From: an uncultured Odoribacter sp.
GTDB taxonomy: Bacteria > Bacteroidota > Bacteroidia > Bacteroidales > Marinifilaceae
Assembly: GCA_905193145.1 (NCBI GenBank)
Contig: CAJJNP010000023.1
Span: 1 to 28,129, forward strand
Length of the DNA stretch: 28,129 bases
Direction of reading: 5' to 3'
Of this stretch, positions 1-8,891 are shown in pieces. Each line of letters opens with the position of its first letter. The first letter of the stretch is position 1. Below the pieces are notes generated by a model. The model was given only the letters and a program-made list of their open reading frames with translations, did not search any database and was not told the origin of the DNA. The position numbers and the translations under genes are program-made.

Positions 1-161
1 ACCGGCAGCGACATGAATTCACATCCTGCATTGAAGGCATCCGGGCCTACAAGCAATAGCAAGTTCACACTCAAGTGAACGCACAGAAACATAATCAGAA
101 AAAGTCCAGATAAACTCATTATGACCTTTTTCCCGATTGAAGAAGTCAAAAAATTACTCAT
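1..161 (-). CDS. frdC: Succinate dehydrogenase/fumarate reductase cytochrome b subunit, N-terminal part
   Basis: The first 53 residues are visible, read on the minus strand from the ATG at 161; the gene runs off the left edge. The protein begins [20 protein letters not shown] and continues into a hydrophobic segment with a His followed by [17 protein letters not shown] recognise this as the start of the Bacteroides b-type membrane anchor of fumarate reductase/succinate dehydrogenase. That subunit binds heme in the inner membrane and passes electrons between menaquinone and the FrdAB catalytic subunits during anaerobic fumarate respiration. In Bacteroides the order frdC-frdA-frdB is usual, so frdA and frdB are expected just beyond the window. 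A good promoter sits 50 nt upstream. The family call is firm; the choice between frdC and sdhC as symbol is convention. Confidence 0.9.
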   Translation of the reverse strand, partial: MSNFLTSSIGKKVIMSLSGLFLIMFLCVHLSVNLLLLVGPDAFNAGCEFMSLP

Positions 162-210
162 GATTTGTTTTACTATTTATTAATACTGGTTTATTTGCTT
201 ATAAACTTTA

Positions 211-218
211 CAAAAGTA
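211..218 (-). promoter_or_regulatory. Promoter -7 box for frdC
   Basis: On the minus strand this reads TACTTTTG, a perfect match to the Bacteroides -7 consensus TAnnTTTG, 50 nt before the frdC ATG. No clean TTTG is found at the expected -33 spacing. The interval 162-312 between frdC and the gene to its right holds no other gene. Confidence 0.6.
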
Positions 219-312
219 CTCTTTTCCCTTGAATAAAACTCCAATTTCGTATGTAGAATGGTTCTAAATTCAGAATTTTTTCCGTAATGTGTATTGTGGC
301 AATGTCTTATAT

Positions 313-3300
313 TTAGTTTATCTGTTCCCGGCAGTTGATTCCCAGCCCTTTATAGATAGCTTCCTGTATCTTGGTGCGAAAACTCTCCTTTACCAGTTTG
401 TTGTCAAACTCGTTGGGGTAAGTTCGGTTGGACATGAATATGTATATCAGGTCATTGTCCGGGTCACACCATGCCATGATGCCCGTAAAGCCGGTGTGTC
501 CATAGCTGTTCAGTGAGCTTTGTTTGCAGACCGGACTGGTCTTTGTCGTGTCCGGTTCAGGTTTGTCAAATCCCAGTCCGCGGCGGTTGTTGGTAAAGCA
601 GTCATTGCGCTTGGTAAAGGTTTCTACGGTAGCAGCAGTCAGATAGCGTTCGCCTCCATATATTCCTTTGTTCAAATACATTTGACAGATTTTGACCAAA
701 TCCTCTGCTGTGGAGAAGAGTCCTGCATGTCCAGCCACTCCGCCCATAAGTGCTGCCGTTGGGTCGTGTACGGAGCCTGATAATTCCGTCTTTCTGTACA
801 GTCGATCATTGCACGACGGTATGATGCGCGATTTTGTCAGGCGTTCCGATGCCTTATAGTCCGTGTTGTTCATTCCTAGACGGCTGAAAAAACGCTCTTT
901 GCAATATCTGCTGATGCTTTCTCCGGTTGTTTCTTCAACGGCATGTTGGAGCAGTATGAAGCCGAGGTCGCTGTAGGCGTATTTGGGGGAGGTTGCCAGA
1001 TGTGAGTTTAGTATAGCATATTCTATCGAGTCTTTGTAGGTTGGAAATATGTACACACCTGGGGAAACAAATTGGTATCCTTCTTTGGGCTTGTTCGAAA
1101 GGGTGCTGTCTTTGAAATGGAAATTCGGATTTACATACAGCCGGTCTTTCAAACGCAGTGTATTGGTCGGAGTTTTTTTTACAGTAAACAATCTTCCGGA
1201 CAGTGATTTTTTATCGATAGCATTGAGGAACAGGGATAGCGAAGGTTTTAAACCTGCATGGTGGCAAAGCACTTCCCTTACGGTGATGTTTTTTTTGTCT
1301 GTTGTCGTCAGTTGGTTGTAATAACGGCTGAGCGGAGCATCTAGGTCTATGATTTTTTCATCATATAATTTCATGACAGCCGGCAATGTAGCCGTTATCT
1401 TGGTTACTGATGCAATATCATAAATGTCCGTAGTGGTGTTTGCTTTTTTCTTGGCGTATGTATGATATCCGAATGCTTTGTCATAGATAACGCTTCCTTT
1501 GTATGCCACTAGTACCTGACAGCCGGGAGTTGCATGGATAGAAACGGCCCGTTTGCATAGAGAGTCTATCTTCTTAAAGCTGTTGGCAGATAACCCTTTG
1601 CTTTCCGGCGATTCGTAGCTGAGACGGGTCTTGGGTGTACAGATGCCACAGCCGGCACGATAGACCGAGTCGATACTTACAGGCAGTTGTCCCCGGATAC
1701 CGATACCTCCGAATATGGCTTGGGCAGCGTATTGTTGGGAATATAGATGTTTGTCATAGGATACTAAAAGTGCGTCCGGATTTGTAGAGAGGTAAGGTTT
1801 CAATCCATAGGGAATGGCGGGTTGGCATATAATGATGCGTTTGCCTTTCAGTTTTTCCACCAGAAGTTTTAGTGATTCCGAATAGCCGAATTGCCCTTTG
1901 GCAGAATTGTTACCGGCTTGGTTATATATGATGATGCAGTTGTAGTGCGCCAGTCTTTTTTGCCAGCTGGCCACTTCTTCTTCTGACAGTTTGCGTTTTG
2001 CAGTAAAGTTGCTCACTTGGGTGTAGCGTTGCAGCATGGTTTGAAAATTGTTTACCTTATCGCTGCCGAAATTGATACTTGCAATTTTCAGAGTATCCAA
2101 ACGTTTTAGCGGTAGTAACGAATCATTGTTTTTCACTAGCGTGATAGCTTCTTTGTACAGGCGTTCTTTGAGAGCGATGTCTGTCGCCGGATTAAGGCGC
2201 GACCATAGTCCGGCCTCCTCCGACGGGTGCAGGTTGTGTAGTGCATACGTGTATTTGCATGCGAGTATTTTCCGGCAGGCCTCTGTTATCATGCTTTCGC
2301 TGATTTTCTGCGTTTTAACAGCCTCTTTGATTGCGGTTACTGCTTTGGCAATGTCTTGTGGGAATAGTAGCACGTCATTTCCGGCCAACAGTGCTTTTAC
2401 TTCAGCTTCTCCGGGAGGGGTATTATCGGTCACTCCTTTCATATTCATGGCGTCCGTAAAGCAGATGCCGCGAAATCCTAAGGTGCCTTTCAGAAGATTG
2501 TCGACAATGATAGGGGAGAGGGAGGCTGGCACACCTGTACTGTCCAAAGCCGGTACATTCAGATGCGAATTCATGATGGCGGGCACCTCTGCTTCTATCA
2601 AGGCCCGGTATGGATATAGCTCGATAGAATCCAGTCTCCTGCGCGGGTGCGAAATGGTGGGTAATGCCTTGTGTGAATCCGTATCCGTATCTCCGTGTCC
2701 GGGGAAATGTTTGGCTACTGGCAATACGCCACCAGCGATGGAGCCTTTCATGAAGAGAATGGCTTTTTGCGACACTTCTTCCGGATCTTCTCCGAACGAA
2801 CGGATGCCTATTACCGGATTGGCAGGATTGCTGTTGATGTCTACTACGGGAGCAAAATTGACATGGACTCCCAGTTCATGGCAGTGGCGGGCAATGGTTT
2901 CTCCCAATGCAAAAATCAGACTGTCGTTTCGGATAGCACCGATTATTCCCATCTTTGGAAATTCCATGGCGCTTTTGAGACGCCAGCCTGCACCATGTTC
3001 TGCGTCCAAGCCGATTAACAACGGATACTTGGCTGCTTTTTGATAGCGGTTTGTCAATTTCACTTGACGGGTTGGATCTCCTTGAAAAAATATGATGCCA
3101 CCGATGTGGTATTTCTTTATTTGTTGTTCAATGTCTGCCTCATGAGTCTCGCTTTGATTACTGTATGCGGCAATCATAAACAGTTGTCCGATTTTTTCGT
3201 CCAGCGTCATGCTCTGGAGGATTGAGTCTGCCCAGTGTTCGTTGGAATAGGTGGCATTATGAGTTTGTGCATAGCCGGTGGCAGAAAGAAAAAATGTGAT

Positions 3301-3327
3301 AATAGTTATAAAAATCCCCGTTTTCAT
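313..3327 (-). CDS. GH3 beta-N-acetylhexosaminidase fused to a class C-type serine hydrolase
   Basis: A 1004-residue secreted two-enzyme protein with a signal peptide at 1-20 (cleavage after GYA). Residues ~30-370 form a glycoside hydrolase family 3 barrel of the NagZ type, with the loop KHFPGHG at 206-212, DSH at 217-219 and the nucleophile Asp292 in TDAMNMKG. Residues ~370-560 form a linking GH3 C-terminal-like domain. Residues ~575-995 are a beta-lactamase/penicillin-binding-like serine hydrolase with SVTK at 640-643 (Ser640 and Lys643 catalytic), YSD at 785-787 and HTG at 944-946. All catalytic motifs are present, so both halves look active. The likely job is removal of N-acetylglucosamine from muropeptides in the periplasm, with a peptidase or esterase step by the second domain; the exact substrate is inferred. 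It lies downstream of the thioredoxin gene behind a terminator. Confidence 0.9.
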   Translation of the reverse strand: MKTGIFITIITFFLSATGYAQTHNATYSNEHWADSILQSMTLDEKIGQLFMIAAYSNQSETHEADIEQQIKKYHIGGIIFFQGDPTRQVKLTNRYQKAAKYPLLIGLDAEHGAGWRLKSAMEFPKMGIIGAIRNDSLIFALGETIARHCHELGVHVNFAPVVDINSNPANPVIGIRSFGEDPEEVSQKAILFMKGSIAGGVLPVAKHFPGHGDTDTDSHKALPTISHPRRRLDSIELYPYRALIEAEVPAIMNSHLNVPALDSTGVPASLSPIIVDNLLKGTLGFRGICFTDAMNMKGVTDNTPPGEAEVKALLAGNDVLLFPQDIAKAVTAIKEAVKTQKISESMITEACRKILACKYTYALHNLHPSEEAGLWSRLNPATDIALKERLYKEAITLVKNNDSLLPLKRLDTLKIASINFGSDKVNNFQTMLQRYTQVSNFTAKRKLSEEEVASWQKRLAHYNCIIIYNQAGNNSAKGQFGYSESLKLLVEKLKGKRIIICQPAIPYGLKPYLSTNPDALLVSYDKHLYSQQYAAQAIFGGIGIRGQLPVSIDSVYRAGCGICTPKTRLSYESPESKGLSANSFKKIDSLCKRAVSIHATPGCQVLVAYKGSVIYDKAFGYHTYAKKKANTTTDIYDIASVTKITATLPAVMKLYDEKIIDLDAPLSRYYNQLTTTDKKNITVREVLCHHAGLKPSLSLFLNAIDKKSLSGRLFTVKKTPTNTLRLKDRLYVNPNFHFKDSTLSNKPKEGYQFVSPGVYIFPTYKDSIEYAILNSHLATSPKYAYSDLGFILLQHAVEETTGESISRYCKERFFSRLGMNNTDYKASERLTKSRIIPSCNDRLYRKTELSGSVHDPTAALMGGVAGHAGLFSTAEDLVKICQMYLNKGIYGGERYLTAATVETFTKRNDCFTNNRRGLGFDKPEPDTTKTSPVCKQSSLNSYGHTGFTGIMAWCDPDNDLIYIFMSNRTYPNEFDNKLVKESFRTKIQEAIYKGLGINCREQIN

Positions 3328-3362
3328 ATTTCTCGCTAAATATAGCGCAAATGTAACAAAAA

Positions 3363-3392
3363 GAGAGGGCCTTGATTCTTCAAGACCCTCTC
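3363..3392 (-). terminator. Rho-independent terminator after the DUF4369-thioredoxin gene
   Basis: GAGAGGG and CCCTCTC arms, extended by a CTTGA/TCAAG stretch with one mismatch, close on a four-base loop. On the minus strand the hairpin is followed by a T-rich stretch (3349-3362). It lies directly after the stop codon at 3415 and separates this gene from the GH3 gene. Confidence 0.75.
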
Positions 3393-3414
3393 CATGTTTA
3401 TAACAATTGTTAAA

Positions 3415-4509
3415 TTACTTCAACAGCTCAGCAACTTTTGCTTTTAAAGCTTCGCCTCTCAAGTTTTTAGCAACGATTACATTGTTTTCGTCCAAAACAA
3501 CCAAGTGAGGAATACCGTTTACACCATACAATTGAGCAGCTTCACAGCCCCAACCTTTCAGGTCTGATACGTGATTCCAAGTTAAATTGTCATCTTTGAT
3601 AGCTTTCAACCAAGCATCTTTGTCGTTATCAAGAGATACGCTCAAGATTTCCAGTCCTTTCGGATGCAATTCTTTGTACATAGCCACAACATTCGGGTTT
3701 TCTCCACGGCAAGGTCCGCACCAAGATGCCCAGAAATCAATCACTTTTACTTTTGCCTTGATTGAGTGCATAGAAAGAGGTTTGCCTTCCGGAGTGTTCA
3801 GTGTAAAGTCCGGTGCAACTTTTCCGATAGCAACAGCTGCCAGTTTCTGGATTCTGTCATTGATCATTTTTCCCGGTTGAGTAGCTTTGGCATTTGCTCC
3901 CAGCAATTCATATTTAGCCTGCAAATCTTCTACTTCCATACCGCCCATTTGACTTGCCACCATATAGGCTGCCACGTATGAGTCTGCATTTGCTTTGATT
4001 AAAGCGTCTGCTTTTGCAGCTCCGTCTTCTGCTGCTTTGTTGAAATCAGCTTCAATTTGCGCCATTTTTTCTTTATCTTCGGCTTGTGAAGCTTCTCCAT
4101 AAGCTTTGTATAATTCGCTTTGGGTTTTTCTGATTTCAGTGTTGATAGCCATGAAATCATTGTATAGCTTCTGATTGGCTGTTCCTTCGATTTTGTTTCC
4201 GGCCGGATCATTCATATTTAATGTAGCCGTGTATACTGTGTTTTCCAGGAAAATCGGCATACCACCTCTTTTGCCTTCAATCATCAGGTAAGCGTCTGTC
4301 AATTCATTCACGGTTCCTGACAGGACGAATTTACCTTCTGCAATAGCAGCTTTGGCCAAGGTGTCTAATTTCTGGTCTGCTTGTTTTACTAAAATAACGT
4401 TTCCGGCAGTTTCTCCGGCGATTGTTCCGTTTACTGTAAATTTCGGAGTTGAATTACATGCTGCCAGGGATAATGCGATAGCGGCAATAGGAAATAGAGT
4501 TTTCTTCAT
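3415..4509 (-). CDS. DUF4369-thioredoxin (TlpA-like) lipoprotein
   Basis: 364 residues. The N-terminus is a lipoprotein signal with lipobox SLAAC (Cys18). Residues ~22-120 fit the beta-rich DUF4369 domain usual in Bacteroidetes TlpA-like proteins. A charged helical linker spans ~120-225. A thioredoxin fold starts near 228 (IGKVAPDFTLNTPEGKPL) with the active site WCGPC (Cys264/Cys267) and a cis-Pro region GIPHLVVLDE. It is probably a periplasm-facing thiol-disulfide oxidoreductase that reduces or isomerises cysteines in exported proteins or cytochromes c. It forms its own transcription unit, with a promoter -7 box 35 nt upstream and terminators on both sides. The family call is certain; the partner protein is unknown. 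Confidence 0.92.
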   Translation of the reverse strand: MKKTLFPIAAIALSLAACNSTPKFTVNGTIAGETAGNVILVKQADQKLDTLAKAAIAEGKFVLSGTVNELTDAYLMIEGKRGGMPIFLENTVYTATLNMNDPAGNKIEGTANQKLYNDFMAINTEIRKTQSELYKAYGEASQAEDKEKMAQIEADFNKAAEDGAAKADALIKANADSYVAAYMVASQMGGMEVEDLQAKYELLGANAKATQPGKMINDRIQKLAAVAIGKVAPDFTLNTPEGKPLSMHSIKAKVKVIDFWASWCGPCRGENPNVVAMYKELHPKGLEILSVSLDNDKDAWLKAIKDDNLTWNHVSDLKGWGCEAAQLYGVNGIPHLVVLDENNVIVAKNLRGEALKAKVAELLK

Positions 4510-4543
4510 GGTTTTATGAATTTGTTCTGATATTTAACAAACA

Positions 4544-4551
4544 CAAAGATA
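4544..4551 (-). promoter_or_regulatory. Promoter -7 box for the thioredoxin lipoprotein gene
   Basis: The minus strand reads TATCTTTG, a perfect TAnnTTTG, 35 nt before the ATG at 4509. No exact -33 TTTG at 19 nt. It lies just downstream of the terminator of the preceding gene. Confidence 0.6.
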
Positions 4552-4560
4552 GGGATAAAA

Positions 4561-4594
4561 ATGACAAAACGATGCGGGAGCATCGTTTTGTCAT
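4561..4594 (-). terminator. Terminator after the outer-membrane protein gene
   Basis: A perfect 15-bp stem (4561-4575 with 4580-4594) closes on the loop GGGA. It lies 9 nt past the stop codon of the outer-membrane protein gene at 4603. The minus-strand bases after the stem are TTTTATCCC, a short T run. Confidence 0.8.
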
Positions 4595-4602
4595 GTTAAT
4601 AT

Positions 4603-5859
4603 TTAGTTAATCTTTCGCTTCATAAACCAGAATTCTTTGAAGGCTATATTTATGCGCAGTTTGGCAAATTTTTCTCGTACCAGACCGTCCTTTTCGGTTC
4701 CTCGCACGCCAAAGTCCAGAGCTACTCCTAACAATAGGGCATTGTTCTGAATATAAAATGGCATTTGTGCCCCTAAGGTAAATCCGTAAGTGCGGATATC
4801 TGTATCCTTGATGTGTATTTCGGAATCATTGAAGTAGGCTCCTGCCATATAAGTGTTGCGTTGTCTCCAGAAACGTCCCATCTCTTCCGGTGTCCAGGAT
4901 ATTCCCAATGCTGCCTTGTGGGCATTTTGAAGATTTTGTTTGACACCAAACTCTTCATAGTCGGACATTTTCTGGAAAGTATAGTCACCTGCGATTTGCA
5001 GTTTGTTTTTATATTCATAGGTCAGACCGCTGTTGATTCTGAACGGGTATTTGATGTAGCCCCGTTTCAAGGTCTCGTCATCCAGCATGGTGGATGTTCC
5101 GGTGCTATGTACTTTGTAGGAAATGAACTCTTTCTTGGCCCACATCCGTTGTGTAAAGTTCATACTGGTACCCAGAATCAAGTTTGATTTGGGTGTCACC
5201 TTGAATTTATACTGGATTCCCGGATTGAACAGAATGTCGTGGATACGTACATTCTCGCTGGTGCGGATATAATAACTGTTAAGCATGTTGGCTGCCAAAG
5301 TCTGGCGTTTTTCCAATTTACCGAACACATACGAGAAATTAATACCCAAAGACAGGTTTTTGTATCTCCAGCCAAATCCGGCATACATGTCGTTCAGACC
5401 ACCTTCACCTTGGATGTTCTGGTTGAATGTCGTATTGGCACTTCCTGAAATGCGGTCGCTGTACAATATGTCGTATCCTACGTCAGATTTCTCCGTAAAA
5501 CCAAAGGAGAAGAAAAGTTGTTTATACAAACGGAGAGCCATCACCAAATAGGCATTTTGTGCCACATTATAGTGGGACGATTCCTTGTTGGTGGATATCC
5601 AAGTGACCTCACCGCTCAATGCTCCCTGAAAATAGAAACGCATGCTGTCCAATGCTGTATAGGAAGCCGGATTTAAAAAGTTGATATTCCGGTTGTCCCT
5701 CATACCTGCTGACACGCCGCCCATAGCTGAATAAGGGCCGTTGTTTTCCGGTTGCAACCCGATGCCGTATAGAGAGTAGGGCGTTCCGCTATTGTCCTGG
5801 CCGTAGGTATATAGGGATAAAATCGATAGTATAAACAGGCTTAGAAATATTTTTTTCAT
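4603..5859 (-). CDS. Putative outer-membrane beta-barrel protein
   Basis: 418 residues with a signal peptide (~1-20, ending YTYGQ). The mature part starts with GTPYSLYGIGLQ, then GPYSAMGGVSAGMRD and NFLNPASYTALD. This pattern is common at the start of Bacteroidetes outer-membrane barrels of the FadL/PorV-like kind. The rest consists of alternating amphipathic strands rich in Tyr, Phe and Gly (for example YAGFGWRYKNLSLGINFSYV), and the chain ends in FKEFWFMKRKIN. The stop of the upstream DUF4270 gene is only 6 nt before its ATG, so the two are co-transcribed and probably act at the same envelope site. I do not recognise a named family and give no transport substrate. Confidence 0.7.
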   Translation of the reverse strand: MKKIFLSLFILSILSLYTYGQDNSGTPYSLYGIGLQPENNGPYSAMGGVSAGMRDNRNINFLNPASYTALDSMRFYFQGALSGEVTWISTNKESSHYNVAQNAYLVMALRLYKQLFFSFGFTEKSDVGYDILYSDRISGSANTTFNQNIQGEGGLNDMYAGFGWRYKNLSLGINFSYVFGKLEKRQTLAANMLNSYYIRTSENVRIHDILFNPGIQYKFKVTPKSNLILGTSMNFTQRMWAKKEFISYKVHSTGTSTMLDDETLKRGYIKYPFRINSGLTYEYKNKLQIAGDYTFQKMSDYEEFGVKQNLQNAHKAALGISWTPEEMGRFWRQRNTYMAGAYFNDSEIHIKDTDIRTYGFTLGAQMPFYIQNNALLLGVALDFGVRGTEKDGLVREKFAKLRINIAFKEFWFMKRKIN

Positions 5860-5865
5860 AATGCA

Positions 5866-7206
5866 TTATTGTTTATAATTGGCATAATAGAATCTCACAA
5901 CCGGCGTTTCGGTAACAATCATCTGGTCGTATGACAAATTCATGTATGGAACGCTTAAAAGCACCTGCTGTCCCTTTTGTGAGGTGGAGTTTATAGTTTG
6001 CCGTTGATAGTATTCTGTCATATCAAATACAAACATACTTTTGTTCGGGTTTGTCTGATTGATTTGCAACAGACCGTTGACCGGGCTGTCAGAATTGTTT
6101 GCCAGTCTGCCGGTGATTCTATTTAACTCGTCTGTGGTGTAGACGGTGATGTACGGCGGAAAACCGAGCGGCAGTTTTTCGATATACTGCACGTTTACTT
6201 CCATCTGTGCTTTGATGATTGTAGAGTACACCTGATTTTTGGGCACTTTCGGCAACTCCAGTTTCACCATATAGCCTGCCAGACCTTGGGTAATGGCTTT
6301 CTTCGCTTTGTCCAGAGATACTGTGCAGGTGTCATATTTCAGTTCTTCAAAATCGGTCCCGCTGCGGTCGGTCTTGAATTGATTATATTGCATATTCAAT
6401 TGCGCCAGAGGAAATCTCAGTTTTTTTGATTCTGTATTTTCCCGATAGTTGAATTGTAAATACAAACTGTCTGCTTTTGCTTTGATGGAGAAAAGACAAG
6501 TGTTGTCTTCGTCAGGAACGATAGCGAGCCCTTTGAAGTACTCCAAAAATTTCAAGAAAGCGAACTCGCTGCTGTTGCTCATCTCATAGATATCATCCGT
6601 GCGTTTGTAACGGATTCTTTCAAACAGGTCATGCGCGAGGGTATCGTCTACGCGGAAATAAGAGTTGTTGATACCCGAAACGGTCGGAAGAAATTTGTTT
6701 TCAGCGATGCATGAATCCAGCTCTATCGGTGTATTGTTATAAAAGAAACCGCCTCTTTCGTAGTCGAATTCCGGAAGTTTTTTCAACTGGTATAGACGCA
6801 AAATCTGTTCTTTACGCTCGAAAATGGTGTCTCCCCACATGTTTCCGGCATAGGAGATGTGAAAAGTGGTGGAGTCAAGCACTGCGTTGGCTGCAATCTT
6901 GGGATAGCTCGCCGGAGTAATCTGGAAACACGGGGTTGCAGTTGTAATGCCTCCCTGTGCTGGGGTTTTCTTGTCCTGATATTTGCCGACAATGAGTTTG
7001 GGTATGATACTGCTGCTGTTGCCGTATCTGCCCATTGAGGTGATAAACGAGTCAAGACGGACGGTCGCTACGGAGGTTACCGGGATTTCCATCTCTTCAA
7101 TATAGTTTCCATTGACCACCATATCCTGCCCGATTGTCTTCAAGTCGTTGTTGCAGGCATATATAAGGAATAGTGCGCCAATGAGCCCCAAACATATTCG
7201 CTTCAT
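5866..7206 (-). CDS. DUF4270 family lipoprotein
   Basis: 446 residues. Lipobox LIYAC puts the lipidated Cys at 18. The mature N-terminus NNDLKTIGQDMV, the following VRLDSF region and the predicted all-beta character match the DUF4270 family of Bacteroidetes. Late motifs include YMVKLELP and FDMTEYYQ. Function is unknown in the family. The gene is 6 nt upstream of an outer-membrane barrel gene, which suggests a surface or periplasmic accessory lipoprotein of that barrel (inference). The upstream gap of 173 bp contains the kelch gene's terminator and a near-consensus -7 box (TACCTTCG on the minus strand, 7238-7245), so this pair is probably transcribed separately. Confidence 0.75.
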   Translation of the reverse strand: MKRICLGLIGALFLIYACNNDLKTIGQDMVVNGNYIEEMEIPVTSVATVRLDSFITSMGRYGNSSSIIPKLIVGKYQDKKTPAQGGITTATPCFQITPASYPKIAANAVLDSTTFHISYAGNMWGDTIFERKEQILRLYQLKKLPEFDYERGGFFYNNTPIELDSCIAENKFLPTVSGINNSYFRVDDTLAHDLFERIRYKRTDDIYEMSNSSEFAFLKFLEYFKGLAIVPDEDNTCLFSIKAKADSLYLQFNYRENTESKKLRFPLAQLNMQYNQFKTDRSGTDFEELKYDTCTVSLDKAKKAITQGLAGYMVKLELPKVPKNQVYSTIIKAQMEVNVQYIEKLPLGFPPYITVYTTDELNRITGRLANNSDSPVNGLLQINQTNPNKSMFVFDMTEYYQRQTINSTSQKGQQVLLSVPYMNLSYDQMIVTETPVVRFYYANYKQ

Positions 7207-7325
7207 AAATCTTTCGTTTATTATTGATAATTGGCTGCGAAGGTAAAATTATTTTCTAAAAATTCCTTGCCTGTCCTTTATATTTTACTAAAAGTTAACG
7301 AACAGACAAAGTTTGTTGCTCCATA

Positions 7326-7363
7326 TACAAAAAATGGGATGCTTCTGCATCCCATTTTTTGTA
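7326..7363 (-). terminator. Terminator after the kelch lipoprotein gene
   Basis: A perfect 17-bp stem (7326-7342 with 7347-7363) with loop TTCT and A/T runs on both flanks, so it can work in either direction. It sits 17 nt past the stop codon of the kelch gene. Confidence 0.85.
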
Positions 7364-7379
7364 TATTTTTATCTGACTG

Positions 7380-8462
7380 TTAATAGTCATTGTTGTCATC
7401 TTCTTTAATGCCCGGATAGAATACCCAAGTAGAGTTGTCGTCCGATGTAGAGATGGACGAACCTCCGGTAGTGATATAGCCATAGTCTCCATACGAAAAG
7501 CCGATAGCTCCAAAACGGGTAATCATAGCAGCCGGGAAACCGGTCACCTCGTTCCAACGGTCTCTGTTGATGTCGTATAACCAGCAAGATCTTTTGTTTC
7601 CGCCTGCGATAAAGCCTTTAGTAACACCTCTGTCTACAGCGGCAAAGGCAATGGCATAGCTGCGTGGTATATCATCATAATCATCGTTCCATTTTCCGCT
7701 CAAGTCCTTTAATGGAGCCATTCTATGCCATTCTCCATCAAATATATGTACATCTGTACAAGCAGATCCGGCTGTTCCCAAGCAAACAACAGTACGTTCT
7801 CCGATTGTGAAAGTTACAGCACCTACACGGCTGTCGCCATTGAAGTTGGAATCGCTCCATTTACCGGTTTTCGGGTCGTAGCAGAAGATGGTTTTGAATA
7901 CACGGTTTTTCAACTGACCGGTACCAACATATCCTTTACCGTTATGAGTAAATGCGATACCGTCTGCAAACGAACATTCTTCCGAGTTCTTTTCAAAATC
8001 GGTGATGTCAATTTTTTTGAAATCTCCGTTATCTTCTTTTATCCATTCTTTTTTATCCAAGTCGAACAGATAGAAGTCGCTAAAATACTCTTCGATGGTA
8101 TGTCCGGCAAACGTACCACGGTATCCGGCTCCTACGTAGGCAATGCGGTCAATCACAAATGCAACAGAACCTTTACGTCCTTCTTTCGGGAAATCGCCAT
8201 CGGCAACTTTTTGCCATCCTGCACCGTTATATACCCAAAAATCTCTCATATACTGGTCGGCATTTGTAGTCAGGTTGCTGTTATATCCCATACCGATATA
8301 AACATCTCCGTTTTTAGGGTCAGTGAACGACACGGCACACACGCGGTTACCTCCCGAGAATTCCACTGATTTTGCCCAGTCTCCATGTGTATCATCGTTT
8401 GAATCGCAGGCAACAAAGAACAAGCCCATCAGAGCAAGAAATAATAAATTTAGTTTCTTCAT
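7380..8462 (-). CDS. Kelch-repeat beta-propeller lipoprotein
   Basis: 360 residues when started at the ATG at 8462. A longer frame exists upstream but lacks a signal peptide, whereas this start gives a textbook lipoprotein signal (LFFVAC, Cys19). About five or six repeats of the kelch type follow. Each has a Gly-rich strand (AYVGAGYRG, GYVGTGQLK, GFIAGGNKR, GYITTGGSS) and a downstream aromatic pattern such as FWVYNGAGWQKVADGDFP and FCYDPKTGKWSD. The protein should fold as a surface- or periplasm-facing propeller that binds a protein or glycan; no catalytic motif is visible. It is the first gene of a minus-strand unit with its own promoter, and it diverges from the TPR gene across 429 bp. Confidence 0.85.
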   Translation of the reverse strand: MKKLNLLFLALMGLFFVACDSNDDTHGDWAKSVEFSGGNRVCAVSFTDPKNGDVYIGMGYNSNLTTNADQYMRDFWVYNGAGWQKVADGDFPKEGRKGSVAFVIDRIAYVGAGYRGTFAGHTIEEYFSDFYLFDLDKKEWIKEDNGDFKKIDITDFEKNSEECSFADGIAFTHNGKGYVGTGQLKNRVFKTIFCYDPKTGKWSDSNFNGDSRVGAVTFTIGERTVVCLGTAGSACTDVHIFDGEWHRMAPLKDLSGKWNDDYDDIPRSYAIAFAAVDRGVTKGFIAGGNKRSCWLYDINRDRWNEVTGFPAAMITRFGAIGFSYGDYGYITTGGSSISTSDDNSTWVFYPGIKEDDNNDY

Positions 8463-8510
8463 ACGTTGTTTTTTATCATTAATGACTTTTATTTTTCTCA
8501 TAAAACAAGG

Positions 8511-8518
8511 CAAAACTA
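8511..8518 (-). promoter_or_regulatory. Promoter -7 box for the kelch lipoprotein gene
   Basis: The minus strand reads TAGTTTTG, a perfect TAnnTTTG, 49 nt before the ATG at 8462. A TTG lies about 21 nt further upstream in place of a full TTTG. Confidence 0.6.
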
Positions 8519-8562
8519 CATAATTTTTAGTGAGATTTGCAAGAAAATCAAAAGATAAAATC

Positions 8563-8828
8563 ACACAAACAGGAAGATTACATATTTTTAACTAAGTCTG
8601 TTTTCTCCGAAAGCGTTTTTTTATTTCTCCCTTTCGCCTCTCACAGGCGTCCCACCGATGTCTCACTCACCTCTCACGTTTCTCCGTTCCTCCTCCGTTG
8701 TTCCTCCGAAGCTCGTCCGAACCGGTACGGGTTAGCAACGGAGCAGCTTCCCACCGACATCGGAGGATTGAGGGAGGGGTGTAGGAGGTGTCGGGTAGGG
8801 ATGTATATGCAAAATAATGGGAGGAAAA
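8563..8828. other. Gene-free GC-rich spacer with nested inverted repeats
   Basis: No credible gene lies between the divergent kelch and TPR genes. From about 8630 to 8800 the composition shifts to GC-rich with a pyrimidine-rich left half and a purine-rich right half. Three dyads nest inside one another: CCGATGTC (8655-8662) with GACATCGG (8756-8763), CTCCGTTG (8693-8700) with CAACGGAG (8736-8743), and a central AACC/GGTT at 8720-8733. CCCACCGA also recurs directly at 8651 and 8750. This could be a structured RNA, a small mobile-element relic or simply a spacer. Confidence 0.45.
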
Positions 8829-8861
8829 TTTGGAAAACCTCTGTTTCCGGCTATATATTTG
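8829..8861 (+). promoter_or_regulatory. Promoter for the TPR gene
   Basis: TTTG at 8829-8832 and TATATTTG at 8854-8861 (perfect TAnnTTTG) are separated by 21 nt, close to the usual 19. Transcription would begin near 8868, which argues for the ATG at 8892 and against the TTG at 8868 as start codon. Confidence 0.6.
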
Positions 8862-8891
8862 TAGCCGTTGAAATCAGTTGGAGATAAGACT

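Noticed and set aside
2048..3043. 331-residue plus-strand open frame
   Set aside because: It lies fully opposite the GH3 domain, whose catalytic motifs are intact on the minus strand; the plus-strand product looks like random Ser-rich text.
8868..8891. TTG start giving a longer TPR protein
   Set aside because: It would lie at or before the predicted transcription start, and it places polar residues ahead of an otherwise normal signal peptide.
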